Source: Bartonella bilalgolemi (GTDB taxonomy: Bacteria > Pseudomonadota > Alphaproteobacteria > Rhizobiales > Rhizobiaceae). From it: a stretch of 64,000 bases of DNA. Positions 45,119 to 56,645 of this stretch are shown in pieces; positions within the stretch are counted from its first letter, which is position 1; every line of letters starts with the position of its first letter. The position numbers were made by a program, and so were the translations under genes. The notes under the pieces were generated by a model. The model made no database searches and was not told where the DNA came from. It was given only the letters and a program-made list of their open reading frames with translations. The DNA lies in contig NZ_JAMCOF010000003.1 of NCBI RefSeq assembly GCF_023500045.1, positions 62,001 to 126,000 of the forward strand, given 5' to 3'.

Positions 45119-45267
45119 TAGAAATACTAATTGTTGTGGTAATTACGCAAATATTATCACGTAAGCAAATTGCTCATCATATATGAAGAGATTAGGCTTT
45201 AAACAAGTTTTCCTGTGGAAATCTTATTAGTTAAGTTTAGGTATTAATTTGTATCAACATAGTATAA

Positions 45268-46227
45268 TTATTTTTTATTTAGGCGGTTTTTTTGTATTCG
45301 TTTAAGATATTGTTTGGTTTCAAAAATTGCTATAAAGAATAGTGAAATGATAAACGGTATGATCAAATAAAGCATTCTAAATACGATAAGTGCTGCAATA
45401 ACATCAGTAGGGTCTACATTAGGCATACCTGTTATAAATAAAGCCTCAAGTACTCCCATACCTCCTGCAGGGGCATTGGAGAGAAGAGTTACAGAGAAAG
45501 ATGCAAGGAATACACCAAGTACAGAGATAAAATTAATATCAGCGTCATGTGGTAGCACAGCATATATAATTCCTGCTGCTCCTAAAATCTCTAATGGGCT
45601 AATAATAAGTTGTCGAATAACAATTTTAAGCCGTGGATAAAAAAGCTGAATTTTTTTACTTATACGTAAGGGTTTTAACTGCAGCCAACTACCGAAAATA
45701 TAAAGAGCTATACAGATGAGTAAAATCACACCAATTATCTTTCCTAACCATTTAGGAAGATCATTATGAATGAGGGTAATAATTTCTGGTTGTAAAATTA
45801 AAACAATACCAGAAAGTAAGATTGTACCAATTACAAAAGTGAATGAACAAAAACCGACTAATATAGCAATCTCTGTGCCACTTAGCCCTTTTATTGTATA
45901 AGCGCGATAACGTACGACAGCACCAGAAAAAACCGATGCACCGATATTATGTGAGAGTGCATAAGTAGTGAATGAACATACAGCTATAAATATCCAAGAA
46001 ATTTTACGACCAAGATGTTGCAAGGCAATTCGATCATAACCAGCAAGAGCTGTATAAGCAATGAATGAGCAAAGACACGCTAAAAGCCAATGATGTGTGC
46101 TTAAATTAGAAAGACGTTCTAATACAGCACTAAACGAAATAGCAGATAACTTTATATAAAGAATGCGAATCGATATCAACATTGCTAAAATGCCAATAAA
46201 TGGCCATATAAATTTCTGTAGTTTCAC
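45268..46227 (-). CDS. YbhN/UPF0104-type membrane protein (lysylphosphatidylglycerol synthase TM-like)
   Basis: This 319-residue protein has about eight helices and the family's conserved segments: TYALSHNIGASVFSGAVVRYRAY, GLSGTEIAILVGFCSFTF, and NAPAGGMGVLEALFI in the C-terminal half. It corresponds to the flippase-like membrane part of MprF and to E. coli YbhN, without the aminoacyl-transferase domain. Its substrate is unknown; lipid movement across the membrane is inferred from the family. It follows the CPA2 antiporter gene by 27 bases on the same strand and is probably co-transcribed with it. Confidence 0.85.
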   Translation of the reverse strand: MKLQKFIWPFIGILAMLISIRILYIKLSAISFSAVLERLSNLSTHHWLLACLCSFIAYTALAGYDRIALQHLGRKISWIFIAVCSFTTYALSHNIGASVFSGAVVRYRAYTIKGLSGTEIAILVGFCSFTFVIGTILLSGIVLILQPEIITLIHNDLPKWLGKIIGVILLICIALYIFGSWLQLKPLRISKKIQLFYPRLKIVIRQLIISPLEILGAAGIIYAVLPHDADINFISVLGVFLASFSVTLLSNAPAGGMGVLEALFITGMPNVDPTDVIAALIVFRMLYLIIPFIISLFFIAIFETKQYLKRIQKNRLNKK

Positions 46228-46254
46228 ACTTCATTTACCCGTTTTGGTTTTTGT

Positions 46255-48009
46255 TTATATTTTTTGTAAAGTTAATTCATTATTAGGCGTATTCATTACA
46301 GATCGCTGTCCAATTATATACTCAATAAAACCATTAGCGATTTCTTTGTCATTTGTTACTACAACATCTGCTCCTAAATCCATTAAATAAGATGTTTCTG
46401 CTTCAGATAGTGCATGAGCAATTATTTGAAGGTTTTTGTTCAGATGGCGTATATTTACTATACATTGTCCCGCTTCAATAGTACTTCGCATTGTAATAAC
46501 GACTTTACATGCGCTTTTAATATTGGCTGCATTAATAATTTCCTTTTTAATGATATTGCCACAAATGGTTTCGATTCCATTTGCTATTGCTTTATCAGCA
46601 AGACGCTTTGATTCTTCAACTACTATAATAGGCTGACCTCTTTCCATTAAAGATAATGTTATGTATTTTCCAATACAGCTATAACCAATAATCACAATAT
46701 GGTCAGTTTTTGAAGTAATTGATAGAGATTCTTCATCGGAATCTTCAGGATTGATATTAATAATTGTTTGTTTATCTTGCGAGTTAGCAGAAGAATTTTC
46801 TAGATATTTTTTAATTTTATCAACAGCAATAAAAACAAGGGGATTGAGCAAGATAGAAAGAATAGCACCTCCAAGAATTAAATCGCGAGCGTTGTTATTT
46901 AAAAGCCCAAGGCTTGACCCAAGTCCTGCAAGGATAAAAGAAAATTCTCCAATTTGTGCCAGACTGGCCGAAATAGTTAAAGCTATTCCATTAGAATAGC
47001 GGAAAGCTTTAACAATAAAAAAAGCAACAGCAGATTTTCCTATGATGATAATCGATAAGGTTGCGAGAAGAGAAAAAAAGTTGGTCAGAATTTTCATAGG
47101 ATCGAATAACATACCCACAGAAACAAAAAAAAGAACTGAGAATGCATCTCGCAGTGGTAAAGATTCTTCTGCTGCACGATGACTTAATTCTGACTCGCTC
47201 ATCATCATACCTGCAAAAAAGGCACCGAGAGACAGTGAAACACCAAATAAATGAGCGGCTCCAAAAGCTACTCCTAATGCAATAGCAAAAACACTAAGGC
47301 GAAATAATTCACGCGATCCAGATTGTGCGCTCGCTTTTAGTAGCCACGGTATAAAACGCTTTCCAATAACGAACATTAGAGCAAAAAATACAATGATTTT
47401 TAAAATTGTTAAGCCAACAATTCCCCAGGTGTTTAAATTGAGCCATTGAATAAGAGGGTCGATTGGTTCCTTTTTTGCGTTACCAAGGATATTTGCTAGT
47501 GCAGGCATAAGAACTAGTATTAGAACCATAGCTAAATCTTCAATAATTAACCAGCCAATGGCAATACGTCCTTTTTCTGTTTCAATCAGGTATCGTTCTT
47601 GCAGAGCACGCAGCAAGATCACAGTACTTGCCGTCGATAATGCTAAACCAAATACTAAACCATCACTAAATCCCCATCCCATAATCCAACCGAGGCATAA
47701 GCCAAGAAAAGTAGCAAATACCATTTGTATAATAGCTGCAGGAATAGCTATGGCTTTAACAGATAAAAGATCTTTTAATGAAAAATGCAGTCCAACACCA
47801 AACATCAGCAAAATAACGCCGATTTCAGCAAGTTGGTTGATCAAAACAGAATCTACTTTAAAACTTCCGACATTAGGTCCTACGACGACACCAGCTAATA
47901 GATATCCTACTAATGGAGAGATACGCAAACGGTTAGCAATCATTCCGAAAATAAATGCTAGACATAAACCTGCAACAATAGTTGTAATTAATGGCGTATC
48001 GTGAGGCAT
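46255..48009 (-). CDS. CPA2 family cation:proton antiporter (YbaL/KefB-like)
   Basis: This is a 584-residue inner-membrane antiporter. The N-terminal 390 residues form the twelve-helix exchanger domain (RLRISPLVGYLLAGVVVGP and SLGAFFAGMMMSESELSHRA). After a charged linker, residues 430-560 are a TrkA-N/RCK domain that normally binds NAD(H) or nucleotides. Its glycine motif reads HIVIIGYSCIGKY where the usual form is GYGxxG, so the second glycine is lost. It most resembles YbaL. Potassium or sodium export is inferred. Regulation by nucleotide may be altered. Confidence 0.9.
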   Translation of the reverse strand: MPHDTPLITTIVAGLCLAFIFGMIANRLRISPLVGYLLAGVVVGPNVGSFKVDSVLINQLAEIGVILLMFGVGLHFSLKDLLSVKAIAIPAAIIQMVFATFLGLCLGWIMGWGFSDGLVFGLALSTASTVILLRALQERYLIETEKGRIAIGWLIIEDLAMVLILVLMPALANILGNAKKEPIDPLIQWLNLNTWGIVGLTILKIIVFFALMFVIGKRFIPWLLKASAQSGSRELFRLSVFAIALGVAFGAAHLFGVSLSLGAFFAGMMMSESELSHRAAEESLPLRDAFSVLFFVSVGMLFDPMKILTNFFSLLATLSIIIIGKSAVAFFIVKAFRYSNGIALTISASLAQIGEFSFILAGLGSSLGLLNNNARDLILGGAILSILLNPLVFIAVDKIKKYLENSSANSQDKQTIININPEDSDEESLSITSKTDHIVIIGYSCIGKYITLSLMERGQPIIVVEESKRLADKAIANGIETICGNIIKKEIINAANIKSACKVVITMRSTIEAGQCIVNIRHLNKNLQIIAHALSEAETSYLMDLGADVVVTNDKEIANGFIEYIIGQRSVMNTPNNELTLQKI

Positions 48010-48105
48010 AATTATAGTATAGTGCTTTCTTTAGAAATAGTTGTCACAATGATTATAATTTTTAAAAAGAGAAAAATAACATATTATATAAATTAACGCG
48101 CTATT

Positions 48106-50631
48106 TTAATTGGTAGCTATATAATTTGAATTGTTGTTTCTTTTATTCTTCCTATAGCACCAATTATTTAATAATAATAAAATAGGAGCTGCAATAAAAA
48201 TAGAAGAGGATGTTGCAATAATAATTCCAAAGACTATTGGCCATGCAAAATTATTAACAGCGCTTCCTCCCCATAGAGCCATAGGTAACATAGCTAATAT
48301 CGTAGTGGCTGATGTAAAAATACAGCGTATAAAGACCTGATTAATTGAAAGATCAATTATTTCACGCAGCGGTATTTGTTTATAAAGACGCATATTTTCA
48401 CGCATTCGATCATACACAACGACTTTATCATTAATTGAATAACCAACAATTGTCAAAAGAGCAGCGATGGCTGTTAAATTGAAATCAAACTGAAATAAAA
48501 CAAAAAAACCAATCATTTTTGTAATATCAAGGATAAGTGTAACTATTGCTCCAATAGCAAAAAACCATTCAAAGCGCCACCAGATATAGAAAGACATAGC
48601 GACTATTGCTAGAATGACAGCAGTAATACCAGCTGTAGCAAGCTCACCTGAAATTTTAGGACCAACAATTTCTGTTTGATTGAATGTTGTATCTGGGTCA
48701 ATGCTTTGCAAAGTTTTTTTGACTTTATCAATAGCAATAGTGTGTTGAATTTCTCCACCACTTTGTTGCTGTATGCGAATCAGTATTGTATTTTCATTAT
48801 CAATATTTTGTAATGTAACTTCACCAATATTAAGAGCAGAAAGATGTGAACGCAAAATTGCCAAATTTGCGGGTGTTTTTGTCGTAATGGTCATTTGGCT
48901 GCCACCAACGAAATCAATTCCAAAGTTTAAACCAGGTTTAAAAAACAAAAAAATTGAAAACAGAGATAAAACGATTGAAATACCAATACCAATGAAACGA
49001 GCATTCATAAAACGAAAAGTGGTGTTTTTAGGGATAAAATTGAAAAAAGACTTAAGCTGCAATTTTTTTATTTTCCATTTCTTCACTACCCAAATCATCA
49101 TAATTCGTACTATGGTGATTTCAGTAAACATTGATATAATAATGCCAAGCAGCATTGTTACAGCAAAACCGCGAACTGGGCCGGTACCAAACCAAAATAG
49201 TAAAACAGTTGCAATAACAGCTGTCACATTGGCATCAAGAATAGTTGCAAAAGCTTGTTTAAAGCCACGATCTAAAGCAGCGAAGGCACTTATACCTTTT
49301 TGACTTTCTTCGCGAATACGTTCATTAATTAAAATATTGGCATCAACAGCGATACCAATACCTAAAATAATACCAGCAATGCCAGGTAAGGTAAGCGTTG
49401 CACCAAGAAGGCTTAAAGCAGAGAATATCAAAATAGCATGCAGTGCTATTGCTATATCAGCAATAATACCCCAGATGCCGTATAGAAGAAAAATAAAGAC
49501 TGTAACGAGAATAAAGCCTATAATGCCTGTATATAGACCCATTTTAATAGAATCAGCGCCAAGATTTGGACCTACAGTTCTTTCTTCAATAACGGTTAAT
49601 GGTGCCGGTAAAGCACCAGCTCTTAGTAGAGCAGCAAGAGTTGATGCTTCTTTGGAATCAAAATTGCCTGTAATTTGTCCTTGTCCATTAGGAATGACAC
49701 TATTAATGACGGGAGCAGTTAAGACTTTATTATCAAGAACAATTGCAAAAGGACGATTAATATGTTGGCGTGTTATTTCTGCAAATATCTTTGAGCCGAT
49801 AGAATTCATAGTGAATGAGATGATAGAGCGCCCTGGTATTTGCGGATCAAATCCTGCCCGCGCATCTTTAAGAACATTTCCATCTAAAGCAATTTGGTCA
49901 TAAATTGCATATTTTTGATTTGTATCAGTATAACCAGAAAGAATTGAAACACCTATAGGTGGATCATTGATATCGACATTAGAAGGTACAAGATGAAAAG
50001 TCATTTTAGCAGTAGTTCCTATAAGATCACGTAATTGTTTTGGATCTTGTAGGCCAGGCAATTGAACCATAATACGATTGCTTCCCACCTTTTGGATAGC
50101 AGGTTCAGTAACACCGACTTGATCAATACGGCGGCGAATAATTTCCAAGCTTTGCTCGATAGCTTTGCTAACACGATCATTTATACCAGATTCAGTTAAT
50201 GTCACACGAATAGTTTCATTTTGATTATTAATCGCAATATCACTAGTTATCGTACCAAAACTATTGTGTATAGACGTGATTAATGTTTCTAAAGTAGTAA
50301 CGGTTTTTTTATTTTGTGTGGTATCAGAAAGAACAACAACAATACTATCTTCAATGATACGGATACTGGATGTATGAATTTTTGCTTCACGTAATTTTGT
50401 ACGTACATTACTTAAAACTGTGTGTAACTGATCCCTCTTTAATGTTTTGGTATCTACTTCGAGTAAAAGGGAAGAGCCCCCCTGAAGGTCAAGCCCAAGT
50501 GTTACATGGGTATTAGGCAGGAATTTTGAATTTTTGATTTGTTCTTGCGAAAATAAATTAGGCAAGGCAACGTAAATGCCGCTTAAAAGAATGAAACAGT
50601 AAATAGTAGCCAGCCAGGCAGGTGTACGCAT
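48106..50631 (-). CDS. secDF: Fused protein translocase SecDF
   Basis: SecDF uses the proton gradient to help pull proteins through SecYEG. This 841-residue protein fuses SecD (about 1-510) to SecF (about 535-841), as in many Rhizobiales. The SecD part has the LGLDLQGGSSLLLEVD motif after helix 1, a large periplasmic domain, and the GIAGIILGIGIAVDANILINERIREE segment. The SecF part has FGIDFVGGSQMTI and LTIVGYSINDKVVVYDRMREN. Start ATG 50631 has GGA upstream; a TTG four codons earlier is less likely. yajC, often upstream, is not seen here. Confidence 0.95.
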   Translation of the reverse strand: MRTPAWLATIYCFILLSGIYVALPNLFSQEQIKNSKFLPNTHVTLGLDLQGGSSLLLEVDTKTLKRDQLHTVLSNVRTKLREAKIHTSSIRIIEDSIVVVLSDTTQNKKTVTTLETLITSIHNSFGTITSDIAINNQNETIRVTLTESGINDRVSKAIEQSLEIIRRRIDQVGVTEPAIQKVGSNRIMVQLPGLQDPKQLRDLIGTTAKMTFHLVPSNVDINDPPIGVSILSGYTDTNQKYAIYDQIALDGNVLKDARAGFDPQIPGRSIISFTMNSIGSKIFAEITRQHINRPFAIVLDNKVLTAPVINSVIPNGQGQITGNFDSKEASTLAALLRAGALPAPLTVIEERTVGPNLGADSIKMGLYTGIIGFILVTVFIFLLYGIWGIIADIAIALHAILIFSALSLLGATLTLPGIAGIILGIGIAVDANILINERIREESQKGISAFAALDRGFKQAFATILDANVTAVIATVLLFWFGTGPVRGFAVTMLLGIIISMFTEITIVRIMMIWVVKKWKIKKLQLKSFFNFIPKNTTFRFMNARFIGIGISIVLSLFSIFLFFKPGLNFGIDFVGGSQMTITTKTPANLAILRSHLSALNIGEVTLQNIDNENTILIRIQQQSGGEIQHTIAIDKVKKTLQSIDPDTTFNQTEIVGPKISGELATAGITAVILAIVAMSFYIWWRFEWFFAIGAIVTLILDITKMIGFFVLFQFDFNLTAIAALLTIVGYSINDKVVVYDRMRENMRLYKQIPLREIIDLSINQVFIRCIFTSATTILAMLPMALWGGSAVNNFAWPIVFGIIIATSSSIFIAAPILLLLNNWCYRKNKRNNNSNYIATN

Positions 50632-51207
50632 GATATATTCCAATTAGTAAATACGTTAAAATAATCAAAATTAGACGAGAAAAAAGTAAAATAAAATTGT
50701 TTTTATAAATCAAGTAAAAGAAAGTGAATGTTGATTTAAAAATTTTGCGTTTAAAGGCTTTGAAATTGTGTAGGGAAATTATGACAGGAATTGAGAACAC
50801 ATTCAATACTAATATATTTCGAAAAAGTATAGCTATTAAGCTATGGTATTCATAGGGTATCGCAATTTTTTATTTACAACTTTTATAACGAAATTGGTTA
50901 TATCTGTTTCTTTGAGAAAAGAGCACTATTTAAATTTTACAATCATTGTGTTGTTTAGATAGATATAGGCTTTTGAACAAATGTTATCTAAAATGTTAGA
51001 ATTGGATAAAAAAGGCAAATTATAAAGAAAAAGAATTTCTTTTTTACAATGTGAATGCAAAAAAAACACAGTTAAGTGCTTTTTTCTATTGTTGATTTTA
51101 ACTTATAATTATCAGCATTATTGAATGAGAGAAGGTTTTTATAAGCTTGTTTTATAAAAAAACGAGATGTTTATCGCATATTATAATTTAAAGGGAGTAC
51201 TCAATAA
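50632..51207. other. Divergent intergenic region between secDF and the MscS-type gene
   Basis: This 576-base AT-rich region should hold promoters for both divergently transcribed genes. No open frame with coding character and no hairpin of note were seen. AAGGGAG lies 10 bases before the MscS-type start codon. Confidence 0.4.
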
Positions 51208-53589
51208 ATGCTTATTCTTAAGATAAATATGTATTCACTTTTAAATAGAAACTTCCTTTTTTTCTTAATTTTTTTAACCAATGTTTTTTCTAGTTTTAGT
51301 GCATGGGGAGATTTAGCATCACCAACTGAGACAATTGCACAGTCAATAGGCTCACAATCAGTTGATAGAATTATTCAACAACAGGAAAAGGTTATTGAGA
51401 CTCTTGTACAGAATATTAAAATTTTACAAACAAACTTAGAAAACAAGTCAGAAGATGTACATGTTTTGACAAAATGGAGATTACAGGCGCGAGATATCAG
51501 TAAACGAGCTTTGGACGGGGTATTTGTTTTGCGCACTTCTCTTAATGAAATTAATGAGGTTATCGGTCAGTTGACAGCATTAGATGATAATCCAAAAAAA
51601 ATGGAAAGTGAAAGAAAAAAATACTCGAATATTATAGAACAAAAAAATAGGATTAATAACGCACTTCATCAATTGGAGGAAATATTTTTAGCTGCAAATG
51701 AGATAGCAAAACTGACAATTTCTCAGTCTCGAGAACTTTTTGTATATATGTTTAAACAAGTTAAATTTTCAATATCAATGCTTCAAGAGGTTGTTGAAAA
51801 AACAAAAGAGGCCTTTTTTGACTTTATTTTATTATTTGATTCTTGGTGGAAATTTGCATCTTATTTTAAACCTTTACAATTATTTTGTGCTTTTTTTATT
51901 CCATTTGTTGTTACCTTAGGTCTTGCATATTTTTCTAGTAAATTTATTACGCATGTAAAGTCTTATGTTTTCAAAGAAAATGATGAGGTATCTTATTTAC
52001 AACGTTTATTGATTGTTTTGATTTCAATTTTACTGCCTTCTTTTGTATGTCTTATTTATGTTTATCTGACATTATTTCTATTTCGTAATTTTGGCACAGA
52101 TATAGGAACACTTACAGACATATTTCATACGATTGGGAATCAAATTATATTGGTCTTTTTATTGAATCGTACAGCAGTTATTCTTTTATCACCGCATAGA
52201 CCACATATACGTCTTTTAAATGTTACACCGTTGGCAGCATATCAATTAATAATTTGTATGACTCTTTTAGGTGTGGTGTTTGCATTGGATACGATTCTGG
52301 ATAGTATTTATCGAATAATATCAGCATCTTTTTCTTTGATTATTGCAAAAAGCTTTATTGCTGTTTCTCTTGTAGGAGTATTGTTGTTTATTATCTCGTT
52401 TATACCTTTGCAATTTAAGCGCCAAAGTATAAGAGAGGAAGCACCGTCTTGGCTGTTTTATATACGTATTTTGTTTATTATACTCGGGTTATTGCTAATT
52501 GTAATGAATTTTTTAGGGTATATTGGTTTAGCTCGTTTTATTATGCAACAAATTGTGATCTGTGGGGTATTTTTGGTGTTAATGTATTTGGGGATGCGAA
52601 GCGCTTGTACTATGGGAAACGAAGGAGAGCTTATCAGAACGAGTGTTGGTCGTGCTTTGATGAAAAGGTTTCATTTAGAAGAAAAAACAATGAATCGATT
52701 GGGGATCATTAGCAGCATTTTTTTTAATTTGGTTGTTATTGTATTTTGCGCAATACCAATTGTTATGCAGTTTGGTTTTTCATATTCCGATATGAAAACA
52801 ATGTTGTGGCAATTAATGACTAGTATTCAAATTGGGAATATATCCATTTCTTTGATTTCTATTATCATGGGAATAATCGTTTTTTTTGTTTTTTTATTTT
52901 TTAGCCGCTTATTTGTTAGTTGGTTAGATACTGCGATAATGGTGCGTGGAGAATTCGATTCTGGTGTACGTAATTCTATCAAAACAGTCATAAGTTATAG
53001 TGGTATTGCTTTATCAGCCTTAGTAGGGTTATCAATTGCAGGATTCAATGTTAGAAATTTTGCACTTATTGCTGGTGGGCTTTCGCTTGGTATTGGTTTT
53101 GGTTTGCAGAATATCGTCCAGAATTTTGTGTCTGGGCTTATTATTCTAATTGGGAGGCCGTTTAAATTGGGCGACTATATAGAAACTGGAGCAGTGCGTG
53201 GTATTGTAAAACGTATTAGTGTACGTGCGACAGAACTTGAAACATTTCAGCGACAAACAATTATTGTTCCCAATTCAAGTCTTATTAATAATAATGTGAG
53301 CAATTGGACTCGTCCTAGTAAAATGGGGCGAATTGATATACCTTTAACCGTTTCAACTAACGTTGATCCAGAACGGGTTGTTGAAATGTTATTGGAGGTT
53401 GCTTCAACAATAGAAGGAGTTTTAAAAAACCCTGCGCCACAGGCCAGTTTTACGGCATTTGATAGTAAGAATTTTTCATTTACTTTAGCTATTTATGTGC
53501 CTAATATTACTTCTACATCTAAGGTTACTAATGCACTTCGTTTTATACTTTATAAACGTTTTGTTAAAGAAGGAATTGTGGAATGCTAA
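51208..53589 (+). CDS. Large MscS-type mechanosensitive channel (MscK/YbdG-like layout)
   Basis: This 793-residue protein has a signal-peptide-like N-terminus (ending near FSSFSAWG) and a coiled-coil-rich periplasmic domain (about 40-200). Many membrane helices follow (about 215-570), then the MscS pore and beta domains. The pore helix reads LSLGIGFGLQNIVQNFVSGLIIL, followed by RPFKLGDYIETGAVRGIVKRISVRAT and the IIVPNSSLINNNVSNWTR motif. Such channels release solutes under osmotic downshock. It ends at KRFVKEGIVEC, about 10-15 residues earlier than usual, where the family typically continues with an IPFPQRD-type segment. Confidence 0.88.
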   Translation: MLILKINMYSLLNRNFLFFLIFLTNVFSSFSAWGDLASPTETIAQSIGSQSVDRIIQQQEKVIETLVQNIKILQTNLENKSEDVHVLTKWRLQARDISKRALDGVFVLRTSLNEINEVIGQLTALDDNPKKMESERKKYSNIIEQKNRINNALHQLEEIFLAANEIAKLTISQSRELFVYMFKQVKFSISMLQEVVEKTKEAFFDFILLFDSWWKFASYFKPLQLFCAFFIPFVVTLGLAYFSSKFITHVKSYVFKENDEVSYLQRLLIVLISILLPSFVCLIYVYLTLFLFRNFGTDIGTLTDIFHTIGNQIILVFLLNRTAVILLSPHRPHIRLLNVTPLAAYQLIICMTLLGVVFALDTILDSIYRIISASFSLIIAKSFIAVSLVGVLLFIISFIPLQFKRQSIREEAPSWLFYIRILFIILGLLLIVMNFLGYIGLARFIMQQIVICGVFLVLMYLGMRSACTMGNEGELIRTSVGRALMKRFHLEEKTMNRLGIISSIFFNLVVIVFCAIPIVMQFGFSYSDMKTMLWQLMTSIQIGNISISLISIIMGIIVFFVFLFFSRLFVSWLDTAIMVRGEFDSGVRNSIKTVISYSGIALSALVGLSIAGFNVRNFALIAGGLSLGIGFGLQNIVQNFVSGLIILIGRPFKLGDYIETGAVRGIVKRISVRATELETFQRQTIIVPNSSLINNNVSNWTRPSKMGRIDIPLTVSTNVDPERVVEMLLEVASTIEGVLKNPAPQASFTAFDSKNFSFTLAIYVPNITSTSKVTNALRFILYKRFVKEGIVEC

Positions 53590-55164
<1,575 letters not shown>

Positions 55165-55229
55165 ATTGTATATTGAGTTAATCCGAAAGTGATAGATTAT
55201 ACAGAAGAGTAAAAGAAATTATCCTTTAT

Positions 55230-56645
55230 TTATTTGATGTATAAGTTTCTTTTTTTTTTGATAGAGTCTTTTTTTCCAAAAATAGAATACATGATTCCTA
55301 AGAAAATAAACCACAGTGGAGTGCATTTTAAAGCTGTTAAGGTATCAGATTCTAGTGTCAATAAAAAAAGAATAAAGGCAAAGAAAGCTAAAATAATCCA
55401 ACACATAAAAGTACCTCCTGGCATTTTATAGGTAGAAGTAATGTGCTGCATAGGATAGTTGCGACGATAAATCATATAACTGATTAAAATTATAGACCAT
55501 ACAAATATAAATAAAATTGCTGCAATGGTGGTGATAATTGTAAAAGCGCTTATAATTGTTGGTGATAATAACAAAAGTGTATAACTTAATAAGACACATA
55601 AACAAGAGAAGAACAGTGCATTAGCTGGAACATAATTGTTAGAAAGTCTTCCTAAAAAACTAGGAGCTCCCTGTCTAGTAGCAAGACCGTATATCATACG
55701 GCTAGTAGAAAAAATTCCACTATTTGCAGAAGATACAGCTGATATGAGAACAATAAAATTAACTAATCCAGCAGCAGTTGGAATACCTGCTAGCAAAAAC
55801 ATATCGACAAATGGGCTTTTATCTGCAGCAATTTGATTCCAAGGTGTAACTGACATAATTACAATGAGAGAAAAGATATAAAAGAGTACGATACGGATAG
55901 GGATTGAGTTGATCGCTTTTGGCAGGACTTTTTCCGGTTCTTTGACTTCAGCTGCAGTGATTCCAGCTAGTTCAATACCCACGAAAGAAAAAATACTAAT
56001 TTGAAATCCGGCAAAGAAACCTGCAATACCTCGAGGGAAAATATCTCCATCATTCCACACGTTACGGAGAGAAGAAACGGTACCATGTGGAGAAATGAAG
56101 CCAATAAAGATCATATAAGATCCAATAACGATTAATGCTAAAATTGCTACAATTTTAATAAGGCCAAACCAAAATTCAAGTTCACCAAATAATTTTACTG
56201 CTACAAGATTAAATATTAAAAAGAAAACAATACAGATGAAAACAGGAAGCCATGGATTAAGTTCGTACCACCAAAATTGTGCATAATTGGCTATTGCGAT
56301 AATATCTGCTGTTCCAGTTACAATCCAACATAACCAATAAGTCCAGCCGATAAAAAATCCAATCTTTGGTCCTAAAAAATGAGCTGAAAAATCAATAAAA
56401 GACTGGTATTCTGTATTTGAGAGAAGCAATTCTCCCATAGCGCGCATTACAAAATAAAGAACGCAACCGATAATGGCGTAAACTAATATGATTGAAGGAC
56501 CAGAGATACTAATTGTTTTTCCTGAACCCATGAATAGACCGGTTCCAATAGCACCGCTGATAGCAATGAGTTGTACATGGCGATTGCCCAATCCGCGTTG
56601 TAATTTTCTTTGATGATTTTCAGCTAAATTTTGTTTATAGTCCAT
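55230..56645 (-). CDS. Amino acid permease of the AAT family (CycA-like)
   Basis: This 471-residue protein has twelve predicted helices and the amino-acid transporter signature near the N-terminus (LQRGLGNRHVQLIAISGAIGTGLFMGSG). VKEPEKVLPKAINSIPIRI follows helix 6. It most resembles the D-serine/D-alanine/glycine transporter CycA. Other AAT members move proline, GABA or aromatic amino acids, so substrate is inferred. If alanine racemase is really missing from this genome, a D-alanine importer would be notable. AGGAGG lies upstream of the start. Confidence 0.88.
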   Translation of the reverse strand: MDYKQNLAENHQRKLQRGLGNRHVQLIAISGAIGTGLFMGSGKTISISGPSIILVYAIIGCVLYFVMRAMGELLLSNTEYQSFIDFSAHFLGPKIGFFIGWTYWLCWIVTGTADIIAIANYAQFWWYELNPWLPVFICIVFFLIFNLVAVKLFGELEFWFGLIKIVAILALIVIGSYMIFIGFISPHGTVSSLRNVWNDGDIFPRGIAGFFAGFQISIFSFVGIELAGITAAEVKEPEKVLPKAINSIPIRIVLFYIFSLIVIMSVTPWNQIAADKSPFVDMFLLAGIPTAAGLVNFIVLISAVSSANSGIFSTSRMIYGLATRQGAPSFLGRLSNNYVPANALFFSCLCVLLSYTLLLLSPTIISAFTIITTIAAILFIFVWSIILISYMIYRRNYPMQHITSTYKMPGGTFMCWIILAFFAFILFLLTLESDTLTALKCTPLWFIFLGIMYSIFGKKDSIKKKRNLYIK

